A stretch of 64,000 nt of DNA from a virus. Under the pieces are notes generated by a model, which worked only from the letters and a program-made list of their open reading frames with translations, searched no databases and was not told the origin of the DNA. Below, piece by piece: positions 46,150-53,803 of this stretch (its first letter is position 1; each line of letters begins with the position of its first letter). The translations under genes and the position numbers were made by a program. The DNA lies in the IMG/VR virus record IMGVR_UViG_3300032307_000370, positions 62,001 through 126,000 of that record; one strand, written 5' to 3'.

Positions 46150-46548
46150 ATGAAAAACTTATTATTAATATTATTTTTTTCTGTGGTGTTTACCTCATTT
46201 GGTCAAGATACTACAGAAATTTGTTTACCATTTAGAGTTGGTAAACAAATCATGTTAGATTTAAATAGATTAGATTCCACAACAGCAGTCCTTAAATTAT
46301 CTGAAGAGGAAAATGTACAGTTAAATAAAAAGATTGTTTTATTGGAATCGGTTAATGATGTAATGGAGGAGAAAGTGAAGACGAGTGAATCCATAGTTCA
46401 AAAAACAAACGAGAAATTTCAAATAGTTGATAATATCAATAAAGATTTAACTTCGGAGAATAAGAAATTAAAAAGAAAAAATACAATCACTCAAATAGTT
46501 GCGGGAGTAATTATTGGGGTATTAACCTATACTACAATATCTAATTAA
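46150..46548 (+). CDS. Secreted coiled-coil protein with C-terminal membrane anchor, 132 aa
   Basis: A Sec signal peptide with a typical Bacteroidetes cut site (LLLILFFSVVFTSFG then QD, about residue 19), a helical coiled-coil region (about 45-105), and a C-terminal hydrophobic segment (ITQIVAGVIIGVLTYTTI). It starts 3 bases after the single-membrane coiled-coil gene, so the two may form a pair across the periplasm. A two-gene lysis or envelope complex is plausible; there is no family proof. Confidence 0.55.
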   Translation: MKNLLLILFFSVVFTSFGQDTTEICLPFRVGKQIMLDLNRLDSTTAVLKLSEEENVQLNKKIVLLESVNDVMEEKVKTSESIVQKTNEKFQIVDNINKDLTSENKKLKRKNTITQIVAGVIIGVLTYTTISN

Positions 46549-46549
46549 A

Positions 46550-46795
46550 ATGGCGTTAACTCAGGCGGATAAAAGGGAAATTGAAACACTTATTAAAAAA
46601 GAAATAAAAGATTTCTTGGGATCTTCTACTGCCAAACAATTTGAGGACAAATTAGTAGAAAGAATCTCAAAAGAGATGAAAAAAGGTAAGTTGGAAAAAG
46701 ATGTTAAAGAATTAATAATTAAATCATTTAGGGAATTTTATACCATAATGTACCAGCAAAGAAGTTTTTGGGAATCTAAATTTAAGAGTTCATAA
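46550..46795 (+). CDS. Small helical protein, 81 aa
   Basis: An all-helical Lys/Glu-rich protein (EIETLIKKEIKDFLGSST, ISKEMKKGKLEKDVKELI) ending with an aromatic helix. It starts 1 base after the previous stop and its TAA overlaps the next ATG (TAATG). Small helical proteins of this kind occur in the structural modules of T4-like phages of marine hosts, which I recall only as a pattern. Function unknown. Confidence 0.65.
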   Translation: MALTQADKREIETLIKKEIKDFLGSSTAKQFEDKLVERISKEMKKGKLEKDVKELIIKSFREFYTIMYQQRSFWESKFKSS

Positions 46796-47556
46796 TGGAT
46801 TTAATTAATTTATTTAATAAAGAATATAATAAAAATGCTACCGATTTGGGAGTTACTGGAACCGAATTGGCTAAACAGAGAAAAAATTTCCAACCAATGG
46901 CAGAAGAAGAAAAGAAGAAAAAAACAAAACCACAGGATTACCTTAAAGATAAGAGTGATTTAAAAGATATTTTATTATTAGTAAAAAACAAAAAATTATC
47001 CGCTAATAAAATAAAAGTTGAATTAAAAAAAATGTTAGAGGAACCTGAAGATCTTAATGATTTTCTTAATTCATTATTGAAAGTAACAAAAGGTAAAAAA
47101 GAGGAACCTAAAGAAATGGGGGCGGTATCAGCCGGAGCATATTCAGGTCAACTTTTTTCCTCTAAAGAAATGAAAGAAGAGAAATATTGTGAAAAATGTA
47201 AAAACATAGAAAAAAATTGTACTTGTAATAGACCTAAAAAGGTTGAAACAAAAGAAGGTACTAGTACCTCATCATCAGGTCAATACTCAACTCCCAAGAT
47301 GTGGGCGAAGTCAACTAGTAAAAAAGATTGGGGACCAAGCCGTAAAACACAATTACCTGGAGGTAAGTTTGTTCAAGTTAAGAAAAAGTGTAAAAAATTT
47401 CCTTATTGTAATCAGGGCGATATTAACGCACTTAAAATCTTTGAAAATGAAGGGTTAAAGAAGGTAATATCAAATATAAGTGAATCTTATGGTCTCACAG
47501 AGAGTTATATTAGAAACATAATTTATTTGGAGATGGAAAAATTGAATAAACATTGA
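46795..47556 (+). CDS. Lys-rich protein with CxxC cluster, 253 aa
   Basis: Four parts: a basic/acidic helical N-terminal half, a Cys cluster CEKCKNIEKNCTC (about 131-144), a Ser/Thr linker, and a C-terminal helix (YGLTESYIRNIIYLEMEKLN). The tail LTES-x-I-x-x-II resembles the N-terminal helix ITESNLIKIIKNII of the protein at 59977. The Cys cluster may bind zinc. Possibly a virion or prohead internal protein; this is inference only. Confidence 0.62.
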   Translation: MDLINLFNKEYNKNATDLGVTGTELAKQRKNFQPMAEEEKKKKTKPQDYLKDKSDLKDILLLVKNKKLSANKIKVELKKMLEEPEDLNDFLNSLLKVTKGKKEEPKEMGAVSAGAYSGQLFSSKEMKEEKYCEKCKNIEKNCTCNRPKKVETKEGTSTSSSGQYSTPKMWAKSTSKKDWGPSRKTQLPGGKFVQVKKKCKKFPYCNQGDINALKIFENEGLKKVISNISESYGLTESYIRNIIYLEMEKLNKH

Positions 47557-47564
47557 TATTTATA
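47557..47564 (+). promoter_or_regulatory. TATTTATA motif before the 568-aa gene
   Basis: TGATATTTATATAA lies 15 bases before the ATG at 47580, directly after the upstream stop. Exact coding-strand match. Confidence 0.47.
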
Positions 47565-47579
47565 TAAAAAAACAAGAAA

Positions 47580-49286
47580 ATGAAAGATAACAAATATTAT
47601 GATGTTTTATTGAAAAAAATCCTCAATGAAACTTTAGAAGATAAAGCAAATGAAGTAATGGAAAAATTAAAATTTAATAAACCAGGTTCTTCATTTGATT
47701 ATGTTGAGGAAGGTGAAACTTGCGAATGTGGATCACCTATGGTTGAAGGGCAATGTATGGAGTGTGGTTATATGAAAGATGGTGAAGTATTAGAAATTGG
47801 ATTAGATGATCTTGAAGTTGATAAAAAATATAAATACAACCCAAAAAAGTTCAAGAGAGAAGAAAGTGGAAAAGAATTATCTTATAAAGGTAGGACTAAT
47901 TACCCACAAGGAGGAACTCAACATAACATATTCCAAGACGATATGATGGGTATGTTAGTACCTGATGAAGGTTTGGATGATTTTGATGAAATTGATATTG
48001 AAGAAATTACCGAAAGATTGTTAGGTAAACAAAAAAATATTGATAAAAATCGTAACGGTAAAATTGATGCCGAAGATTTTAAAATGTTAAGAAAAAAGAA
48101 TGTAAAAAGAAAACACGATTCTGAAATTGATGAAAATTTTTTAAAAAGAATTATAGGAAGAAAAGAAAAACCAATGGAGACACCAAAGTCAGAAAAAAAC
48201 CAAGTTGGTTTCCGTTACGACCCCTCAGATTTTGACCCACATACAATGATGCACAGATCTGATATGGAAGCTATGGATAATGAATTTAGAAATAGAAGTA
48301 AAAATCCGCAACCCGCAGAAAACCAACCTCGTGAAAAAAAATCAACTATGAGTCCTGAAGCAGAAAAAATGGATAAAGATTGGGGTGGTCTTGCATCAGT
48401 TATGGGTGTTGATCCTCGTGAAGCACAAAGACTTTCAGACATGATGAAAGGCGAAACAAATGAAGTGGAGTTTGAAAAAGAAATGGAAGAAGGTAATGCG
48501 TTTACGGATAAGTTAAGACATACACCAAAAGGTGGCAAATTTAAACTTGGCAATAAAGAATATACTGATAACTCTTCATTAGAAGAAGAAGTATTATATA
48601 GATTACAGTCAGGTAAAGATTCTGAATTATTTACTGAAAGTGAAATTGTTGATATGATAGAACAAATTATTATGGAAGAAAAAGATAATATTAAAAAAGG
48701 TCAAACACCGGCTGGTTTAACGGCATATGAAAAGGCTCATAAAGGATCGGGTAAAGAAAACGAAGATTATATGAAAGAATTCACTAAAAAGATTACGGAA
48801 TATACTAAAGACGGATCAAAAGAAAAGTTTACAACAGAACCAAAACATTTCCCAAAAGGTAACGGTGAGTTAGAAAAAATGAGTAAAAAGGCATATGTTA
48901 TGTCTGACGGTGGAAAAGAGTTTTTAGATGATTATATGAGACCTGGAATGGAAGATTTCGTTCCTGAAGAGATTGAATACGATGAAAATTGGGTAAAAGA
49001 TAACATCAAAGGTTCGGCAAGAACTGGTAATAACCCTGAGTGGGCTAATGCGGAAGAAACTGGATTAGGTGAAAAATTAGTTAAAAAACAAAAAGCTAAA
49101 AAATTCCATAAAGCAAAAGAGACGGCATATAGAAAATCAAAACAACCTGTAACTGATGGTACTGGTGAGAATTCTGGAAGTGGTGTTAATATTAAACTTG
49201 AGAGTGTTGATAAAAAAACAGAAAAATTAAATGAAGAATTTAATAGAATGAAAAGTTTAATTGGATACAACCAAAAGACCCAATAA
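47580..49286 (+). CDS. Large charged protein with zinc ribbon and EF-hand-like loop, 568 aa
   Basis: The N-terminal helix (YYDVLLKKILNETLEDKANEVM) precedes a zinc-ribbon-like CECGSPMVEGQCMECG (about 49-64). A loop DKNRNGKIDAEDF (about 158-170) fits the 12-residue EF-hand consensus D-x-N-x-N-G-x-I-D-x-x-D. Long acidic, low-complexity stretches follow, and the C-terminus (EEFNRMKSLIGYN) has a short conserved-looking helix. The composition suits a scaffold, a packaged internal protein or a disordered virion protein. It has its own promoter motif and is followed by a hairpin. Confidence 0.65.
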   Translation: MKDNKYYDVLLKKILNETLEDKANEVMEKLKFNKPGSSFDYVEEGETCECGSPMVEGQCMECGYMKDGEVLEIGLDDLEVDKKYKYNPKKFKREESGKELSYKGRTNYPQGGTQHNIFQDDMMGMLVPDEGLDDFDEIDIEEITERLLGKQKNIDKNRNGKIDAEDFKMLRKKNVKRKHDSEIDENFLKRIIGRKEKPMETPKSEKNQVGFRYDPSDFDPHTMMHRSDMEAMDNEFRNRSKNPQPAENQPREKKSTMSPEAEKMDKDWGGLASVMGVDPREAQRLSDMMKGETNEVEFEKEMEEGNAFTDKLRHTPKGGKFKLGNKEYTDNSSLEEEVLYRLQSGKDSELFTESEIVDMIEQIIMEEKDNIKKGQTPAGLTAYEKAHKGSGKENEDYMKEFTKKITEYTKDGSKEKFTTEPKHFPKGNGELEKMSKKAYVMSDGGKEFLDDYMRPGMEDFVPEEIEYDENWVKDNIKGSARTGNNPEWANAEETGLGEKLVKKQKAKKFHKAKETAYRKSKQPVTDGTGENSGSGVNIKLESVDKKTEKLNEEFNRMKSLIGYNQKTQ

Positions 49287-49299
49287 TTTACATATAACA

Positions 49300-49307
49300 T
49301 ATCTTTA
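49300..49307 (+). promoter_or_regulatory. TATCTTTA, possible -7 element before 49334
   Basis: A variant of TAnnTTTG. A start about 7 bases downstream would begin the message right at the hairpin that covers the next ATG. No TTG at -33. Confidence 0.35.
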
Positions 49308-49316
49308 TTATAATTT

Positions 49317-49347
49317 CTCCATAGACACAATCTATGGAGAATTTTTT
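49317..49347 (+). terminator. Terminator-like hairpin overlapping the start of the 155-aa gene
   Basis: Perfect 9-base stem CTCCATAGA / TCTATGGAG, loop CACAA, then AATTTTTTT. The ATG at 49334 lies inside the 3' arm and the T-run codes Phe-Phe of that gene. It can act as terminator for the 568-residue gene, as a control hairpin for the next gene, or both. Confidence 0.7.
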
Positions 49348-49801
49348 TAACTATATAACTCAACCAATGAAACCTGAAGATGTTGATATTTGGTTTAGGA
49401 TTAATAATATAATTCCTGAAAAGATGGATTTGTATTATGATTTCACGTTTTCATTATATTACTTAATAGTTGAAACATATTTAGGTGATGATAATAACGG
49501 AACTGAAACAAAAATCGTTATGACAGATGACGATAAAAAAAACCACTTTCAGTGGTGTTGGAAAAAAACCATAGAAAATTTTAATAAAGAAAGCATCGTC
49601 TTCAACGATAAAGGGGAACATCTTGATTACTTCTTAGATTTTTTTATGGAAATATTTTATAACCAAAAAGAGGATAAAATAAAAAATTCAATAGGTACTT
49701 TTTTCACCGATGTATTTGACAGAAAGAAGCCTTTTACCAAATCAGATTTAGACATGATCTCAAGTATATATAAATCGTTAGATAAAAATATACTCTTATA
49801 G
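49334..49801 (+). CDS. Hypothetical protein, 155 aa
   Basis: Acidic, aromatic alpha-helical protein (MKPEDVDIWFRINNII, HFQWCWKKTIENF). The first ATG (49334) lies inside a terminator-like hairpin; an in-frame ATG at 49367 (MKPED) is an alternative giving 144 residues. I keep the longer form because ENFFNYIT reads as natural protein sequence rather than a chance extension. The role is unknown; DNA- or virion-related functions cannot be separated. Confidence 0.6.
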   Translation: MENFFNYITQPMKPEDVDIWFRINNIIPEKMDLYYDFTFSLYYLIVETYLGDDNNGTETKIVMTDDDKKNHFQWCWKKTIENFNKESIVFNDKGEHLDYFLDFFMEIFYNQKEDKIKNSIGTFFTDVFDRKKPFTKSDLDMISSIYKSLDKNILL

Positions 49802-49868
49802 TATTTACAAACGGGATTTATTGATTTAGATTTGATTATATAAAAATAAACAATTATTATTTTACACA

Positions 49869-50042
49869 ATGGAAACTTTAGAAAAAATTAAAACGTTAAC
49901 AGAAGAATTAAATGTTGATGTTACTAAATTCTACGGTGGTAACAAAAGCGCTGGTACACGTGCTAGAAAAACATCACAAGAATTGAAAGCGTTGTTACAA
50001 ACACTTAGAGGTGAGATTTTGGAAGCAAGAAAAAATGACTAA
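49869..50042 (+). CDS. Histone H1-like small basic protein (Hc1-type), 57 aa
   Basis: Reads METLEKIKTLTEELNV..., then FYGGNKSAGTRARKTSQELK and ALLQTLRGEILEARK. The pattern GNKxAGTRxRKxxQELKxLxxxxRxEI is that of histone H1-like (Hc1 family) proteins of Bacteroidetes and their phages. It is expected to bind DNA and may help condense phage DNA or disturb host chromatin. The start follows an A/T-rich leader. The next gene's ATG at 50035 overlaps its last codons. The ORF is below 60 residues and easily missed, but the motif is clear. Confidence 0.8.
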   Translation: METLEKIKTLTEELNVDVTKFYGGNKSAGTRARKTSQELKALLQTLRGEILEARKND

Positions 50043-50223
50043 TATTAATACAATATATTTATTTGTTTTTGTTTTCTCGGCAATCTTATTGATGAGAACG
50101 ACGTTCAAATTTATTATCTCCTTACTACAAGTTAATCCTGAAAGAATGGTTTTAAGTAGTAGGGAGATTCTATTCAATGGTTTAGCATTAAGTTATTTAA
50201 TAACATATTTAATACAAGTATAA
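50035..50223 (+). CDS. Small membrane protein, 62 aa
   Basis: The ATG at 50035 overlaps the end of the histone-like gene. Two hydrophobic segments (about 6-22 and 42-60) are joined by RTTFKF and a short polar loop (NPERMVLSSRE). It ends directly before the next gene's ATG. Function unknown; small two-segment membrane proteins in phages include holins, but nothing specific supports that here. Confidence 0.6.
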   Translation: MTNINTIYLFVFVFSAILLMRTTFKFIISLLQVNPERMVLSSREILFNGLALSYLITYLIQV

Positions 50224-50658
50224 ATGAGCTTATTTAAGGAATTTACAATATTATTCCCATATTTACAATCTGTTAGGAAGTTAAAAACATATCTTTCATT
50301 TGATATTGAGTTTCCAGAAAGTTGGAAATTACCTAAAAAATATGTCAATGAAGAAAAAGTGGTAGAAAATGAAAAATCAAAACAAGGATTTAGATTTTTC
50401 TCTTTTGTTTCTGAATTTGATGAAAATTCGGTAGATGAGATAATATCAAATATAAAAAATATAATTGCTTACAACAAAGAACGAGAAGAAAAAGAAAGAT
50501 TATTTCAGTTGAAAGTTGATGAGTTGAAGAAAATGTTTGAAAAAGAAAAATTAGGTAACTTACAAGCCTTAAAATTTGAAATCACTGAAGAAAAAATTGA
50601 ATTAGATGACTCAGAAGAAACCATCAAGCCGGTTGGAGGGAATGCAACAGTGGCTTAA
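50224..50658 (+). CDS. Hypothetical coiled-coil protein, 144 aa
   Basis: The N-terminal half is globular with an aromatic patch (FRFFSFVSEFDENS). The C-terminal half is a Glu/Lys coiled coil (EREEKERLFQLKVDELKKMF) followed by an acidic tail. No spacer to the upstream membrane gene; overlaps the following short gene by 17 bases. The function is unknown. Confidence 0.62.
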   Translation: MSLFKEFTILFPYLQSVRKLKTYLSFDIEFPESWKLPKKYVNEEKVVENEKSKQGFRFFSFVSEFDENSVDEIISNIKNIIAYNKEREEKERLFQLKVDELKKMFEKEKLGNLQALKFEITEEKIELDDSEETIKPVGGNATVA

Positions 50659-50812
50659 TAATGAAATCGAAAAAGATCAACTTGATTTAATAAATGAAAA
50701 AAATAGATTTATTGATCAAATTAAAAAAATAAAAAAAGAAGATATAATCCCTGTTAAACAAGAGATTAAATTAACAATATGGCAGAAGATCAAAAAAGTA
50801 TTGATGGGATAA
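50642..50812 (+). CDS. Small helical protein, 56 aa
   Basis: The ATG at 50642 begins MQQWLNNEIEKDQLDLINEK; the frame is open to another ATG at 50606, deeper inside the previous gene, and the shorter form is more plausible. Basic helix at the end (TIWQKIKKVLMG). It overlaps both neighbours (17 and 34 bases), typical of tightly packed phage small genes. Function unknown. Confidence 0.5.
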   Translation: MQQWLNNEIEKDQLDLINEKNRFIDQIKKIKKEDIIPVKQEIKLTIWQKIKKVLMG

Positions 50813-51102
50813 TTGAGAAGTTGGCATTAATAACAGACGCAACTCAAACATTATTCCCAAATGGGAAAAGTGTAATAATCTTTGAATTACAATATGATGA
50901 TTTTAAAAAAGTCCAATCAAACTTTAGACAAATTGATCAAGGGTATAATCAATTTAAAATAGATTTATCTGGTGTTGAGGTGGTGTTTATATTAGACGGA
51001 ACATTTAAAGAACAAGAAGTACCAAAAGAAGAAAAAAAACAGAAAGGGTTTTTTTCTAAATTACTATCTCTTATAGGTGGTGAATCTACGGTAAAGAACT
51101 GA
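50779..51102 (+). CDS. Hypothetical protein, 107 aa
   Basis: Alpha/beta domain with a central beta strand SVIIFELQYDDF and a Lys-rich C-terminal segment (KEEKKQKGFFSKLLSLIGG) that is amphipathic. Its 3' end overlaps the convergent minus-strand gene by 39 bases, so transcripts from both strands would share antisense ends. Function unknown. Confidence 0.6.
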   Translation: MAEDQKSIDGIIEKLALITDATQTLFPNGKSVIIFELQYDDFKKVQSNFRQIDQGYNQFKIDLSGVEVVFILDGTFKEQEVPKEEKKQKGFFSKLLSLIGGESTVKN

Positions 51103-51699
51103 TTTAGAATAACCATTCTCAGATAAAAGATCATACATATACTTTTTCTGATCTTTAGACGAATCCTTTACCAAAATACAATCAATCCTTCCTTCATTTA
51201 ACATATGTGATGATAGACAATCCATTAACCTATCGCAATCATCTTCACTTTTAAGTGAAAAAAGAAATATCTTATCATCGTTTTGTATTACAATTTTGTT
51301 ATTGAGTTTAGAAACCAATTTAACACCAACTTTAGGTAAGTATTGTTTTAACATAGTTGGTACGGTTATTCTTTTTGATTTATTAACATCGTAAATTAAT
51401 TCTTCTTTATTAAATTCGTTAATAATAGTTATGTTAAAATCAGGATCCTCAAGATCAATTTTAATTTGTCTACCAAATTTATCCCTAACAAAATATGGTC
51501 TATGAGAAATGACCCTCTCTAAAAATCCTATTTCATATTCGCAAGGTTTACCATTTTCAGTTCTGGTCCCAAAAATAACTGATTGGCTTTCCAAGAGTAA
51601 ATTATCATAGAATTTTTTTGCTCTATCAAATGTCTTGAATTTCTTGATAATTTTCTTTTTTGTTTTATTTTTAAACAATACGATTATATAGTTATCCAT
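51064..51699 (-). CDS. Hypothetical protein, minus strand, 211 aa
   Basis: The start was placed at 51699 (MDNYIIVLFKNKTKKK). The frame is open 33 codons further up, but that extension is hydrophobic, runs into the DnaJ gene on the other strand, and has no start context. The protein is basic at the N-terminus, with a beta-rich middle (FGRQIKIDLEDPDFNITII) and a Cys/Leu helical C-terminus. It is convergent with the 107-residue gene and divergent from the DnaJ gene. Function unknown. Confidence 0.65.
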   Translation of the reverse strand: MDNYIIVLFKNKTKKKIIKKFKTFDRAKKFYDNLLLESQSVIFGTRTENGKPCEYEIGFLERVISHRPYFVRDKFGRQIKIDLEDPDFNITIINEFNKEELIYDVNKSKRITVPTMLKQYLPKVGVKLVSKLNNKIVIQNDDKIFLFSLKSEDDCDRLMDCLSSHMLNEGRIDCILVKDSSKDQKKYMYDLLSENGYSKSVLYRRFTTYKR

Positions 51700-51750
51700 T
51701 TTGATTATTATATATCTGTTAAATATAAGTGTAAATAAGTTAAAATAAAT

Positions 51751-52680
51751 ATGGAAGATTATTATAGTGTATTGGGGGTTAGTGAAACGGCAACTCAAGA
51801 TGAAATTAAAAAAGTATATAGAAAATTAGTTAAGGAAAATCATCCTGATAAAGGTGGTGATGAAGAAAAGTTTAAAAAAATATCAACGGCATATGATACT
51901 ATTGGCGACGAAAACAAACGTAGACAATACGATCAACAGAAAAATAACCCATTCGGTAATATGGGTGGATTTGGTGGAGCGTCTATGGAAGATATGTTAA
52001 ATAATATGTTCGGTGGTAATCGTAGACAACAAAACAGAGTTCATGATACTGTTATAGACGTGAATGTTGGTGTGTTAGAATCTTATAAATCGGGAAAGAA
52101 AACAATCACTTACAATAGAAAAGGTAAGTGTGATCCTTGTAATGGTACTGGTGGTGAAAAGAAAGTGTGTCACACCTGTGGGGGTCAAGGATATACCGTA
52201 AAACAAATGGGATCTGGTATGTTTGTTCAGATTATGCAGGTTGCTTGTAATACTTGTAATGGTGTTGGAAAAATAACTACCGCAGCTTGTTATGCGTGTG
52301 GTGGTCAAGGTGCGAGAAATGAAATAAAAACCGTGGATGTGCAATTACCACACGGTATTGATGACGGTCAGTTTTTAAGATTACAAGGACTTGGTGATTA
52401 CAGAAATGGTGGTTACGGTAATTTAGTTATAAGAATTAGAGCTATAAACGAAGGTAATTTTGAAAAGTCAGGACCAAATTTAGTTTATAATGCTTTTCTA
52501 AACATTGAGGACTTCCAAAAAGGGTCTTTTGATGTACCCCACCCAGATGGAACTATGAATATTAAATTCCCTATTAATATAGATACCTCAATGCCTCTAA
52601 GAGTTAAAGGTAAAGGATTTAAATACCAACAACAAGGTGATTTATTAATTAATCAATATCTTAAGTTTAACAGGTCTTAA
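51751..52680 (+). CDS. dnaJ: DnaJ / Hsp40 co-chaperone
   Basis: Full type I domain order in 309 residues: J-domain 1-65 with H31-P32-D33, a Gly/Phe linker (NPFGNMGGFGGA), four zinc repeats (CDPCNGTG, CHTCGGQG, CNTCNGVG, CYACGGQG), and C-terminal substrate-binding domains, slightly shorter than in bacterial DnaJ. It would recruit host DnaK, as host DnaJ does in lambda replication, or assist virion assembly. No dnaK or grpE is present in the window. Divergent from the 211-residue gene. Confidence 0.93.
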   Translation: MEDYYSVLGVSETATQDEIKKVYRKLVKENHPDKGGDEEKFKKISTAYDTIGDENKRRQYDQQKNNPFGNMGGFGGASMEDMLNNMFGGNRRQQNRVHDTVIDVNVGVLESYKSGKKTITYNRKGKCDPCNGTGGEKKVCHTCGGQGYTVKQMGSGMFVQIMQVACNTCNGVGKITTAACYACGGQGARNEIKTVDVQLPHGIDDGQFLRLQGLGDYRNGGYGNLVIRIRAINEGNFEKSGPNLVYNAFLNIEDFQKGSFDVPHPDGTMNIKFPINIDTSMPLRVKGKGFKYQQQGDLLINQYLKFNRS

Positions 52681-52844
52681 AATAGAGATTTAATGTCGTA
52701 TATTAATGACACTAAACCATAAATTGATAATCCAAACATTAACCCGCCGGCAATAAACACAAATTTTTGTGTTTTACCTGATGTTTGGTTACATTTTCTA
52801 CATCCTGTTACTTGTGTTGCTTCAGTTTTCATATCTTCTTCCAT
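52677..52844 (-). CDS. Small membrane protein with CxxC, minus strand, 55 aa
   Basis: The start MEEDMKTEAT at 52844 is preceded on its strand by A-rich sequence; the longer frame to 52892 adds a hydrophobic stretch with no support. GCRKC (CxxC) precedes one hydrophobic segment (FVFIAGGLMFGLSIYGLVSL). Its stop codon overlaps that of dnaJ, so the two genes converge. The CxxC may bind metal or sit in the membrane interface. Function unknown. Confidence 0.55.
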   Translation of the reverse strand: MEEDMKTEATQVTGCRKCNQTSGKTQKFVFIAGGLMFGLSIYGLVSLIYDIKSLF

Positions 52845-52920
52845 GTTTTCTTTTTTATTAATAATAAATATTATTGATTGACATATAAACATAAAACTAC
52901 TATTTTTATATTAAAAAAAT

Positions 52921-53760
52921 ATGCTATCATACATTGGAGGTAAAAGTAAAATCGGGAAATGGATCGTTCCTTTCTACGATAAAAATATGGAAACATATGT
53001 TGAAACATTTGGGGGGATGTTTTGGTGTTTCTTTAATATGGATCTTAAACAGTTCCCTAATTTAAAAAGAGTTGTATATAACGACTTCAACCCATTAAAT
53101 TATAATTTATTTAAATGCATTCAAAACCCTGAACGTTTATTAGTTGAAATAAATAATATACCGTGTCAACAAAAGGGTGAAGAAATTACGGATCCGATAT
53201 ATAAACAACAATTTGAATTATTCCAATCGGAAATCTTTGGTAAAGATTTTATTGTGGGAGATACTGATTATGTTGTTGCTGCTAAATATGTTTATATTCT
53301 AACACAAGTATTTAGTGGGTCTAAACCTGAAACATCAAATTTTATTGATTTAAAAGGTAAATACAAATCAAAATATCTTACTTTTAGAGATAAGTTATCA
53401 AAACCTGAATGGATTGAACATTTTCTTAAAATAACAGAAGTTGAGAATATGGACTTTGAAGATGTGATAAATAAATATGACTCACCAACAACTTATTTTT
53501 ATGTTGATCCACCATATTGGAAAACTGAGAACTATTATTCCAACCATGATTTTGATAGAGAAGATCACGAGAGATTGGCGAACACTCTTAAAGGTATGAA
53601 AGGTAAATTTTCACTATCTTATTATAATTTTGATATTTTATGCGAATGGTTTCCAAAAAATGATTATCTTTGGCAAACAAAAGAATTTGCGAAAGCAGCT
53701 TCGGCAAAAAAAGGTGAAAAACAAAATATGGGTGAGGAATTACTTATAATGAATTATTAA
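52921..53760 (+). CDS. DNA adenine-N6 methylase, Dam / D12 class
   Basis: Orphan methylase of 279 residues. YIGGKSKIGKWI (4-15) and ETFGGMFWCFF (28-38) form the AdoMet-binding motifs, and YVDPPYW (DPPY 196-199) is the catalytic motif. The order motif X-I-IV is that of the alpha (Dam/D12) class. It probably methylates adenines to protect phage DNA or mark it for a phage process. No cognate restriction gene is adjacent; the R-M enzyme at 39119 has its own methylase domain. A variant of the TATTTATA motif (TATTTTTATA) lies upstream. Confidence 0.88.
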   Translation: MLSYIGGKSKIGKWIVPFYDKNMETYVETFGGMFWCFFNMDLKQFPNLKRVVYNDFNPLNYNLFKCIQNPERLLVEINNIPCQQKGEEITDPIYKQQFELFQSEIFGKDFIVGDTDYVVAAKYVYILTQVFSGSKPETSNFIDLKGKYKSKYLTFRDKLSKPEWIEHFLKITEVENMDFEDVINKYDSPTTYFYVDPPYWKTENYYSNHDFDREDHERLANTLKGMKGKFSLSYYNFDILCEWFPKNDYLWQTKEFAKAASAKKGEKQNMGEELLIMNY

Positions 53761-53779
53761 TTTTTTTTTGTTTATTAGA

Positions 53780-53787
53780 TATTTATA
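53780..53787 (+). promoter_or_regulatory. TATTTATA motif before the WCTS/leucine-rich protein
   Basis: AGATATTTATAATA lies 16 bases before the ATG at 53804. Exact coding-strand match. Confidence 0.47.
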
Positions 53788-53803
53788 ATATAAAAAACTC
53801 ATT

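Noticed and set aside
51700-51798. 33-codon hydrophobic extension of the 211-residue minus-strand protein
   Set aside because: It overlaps the start of dnaJ on the other strand and reads as AT-rich intergenic sequence; the ATG at 51699 begins a normal N-terminus.
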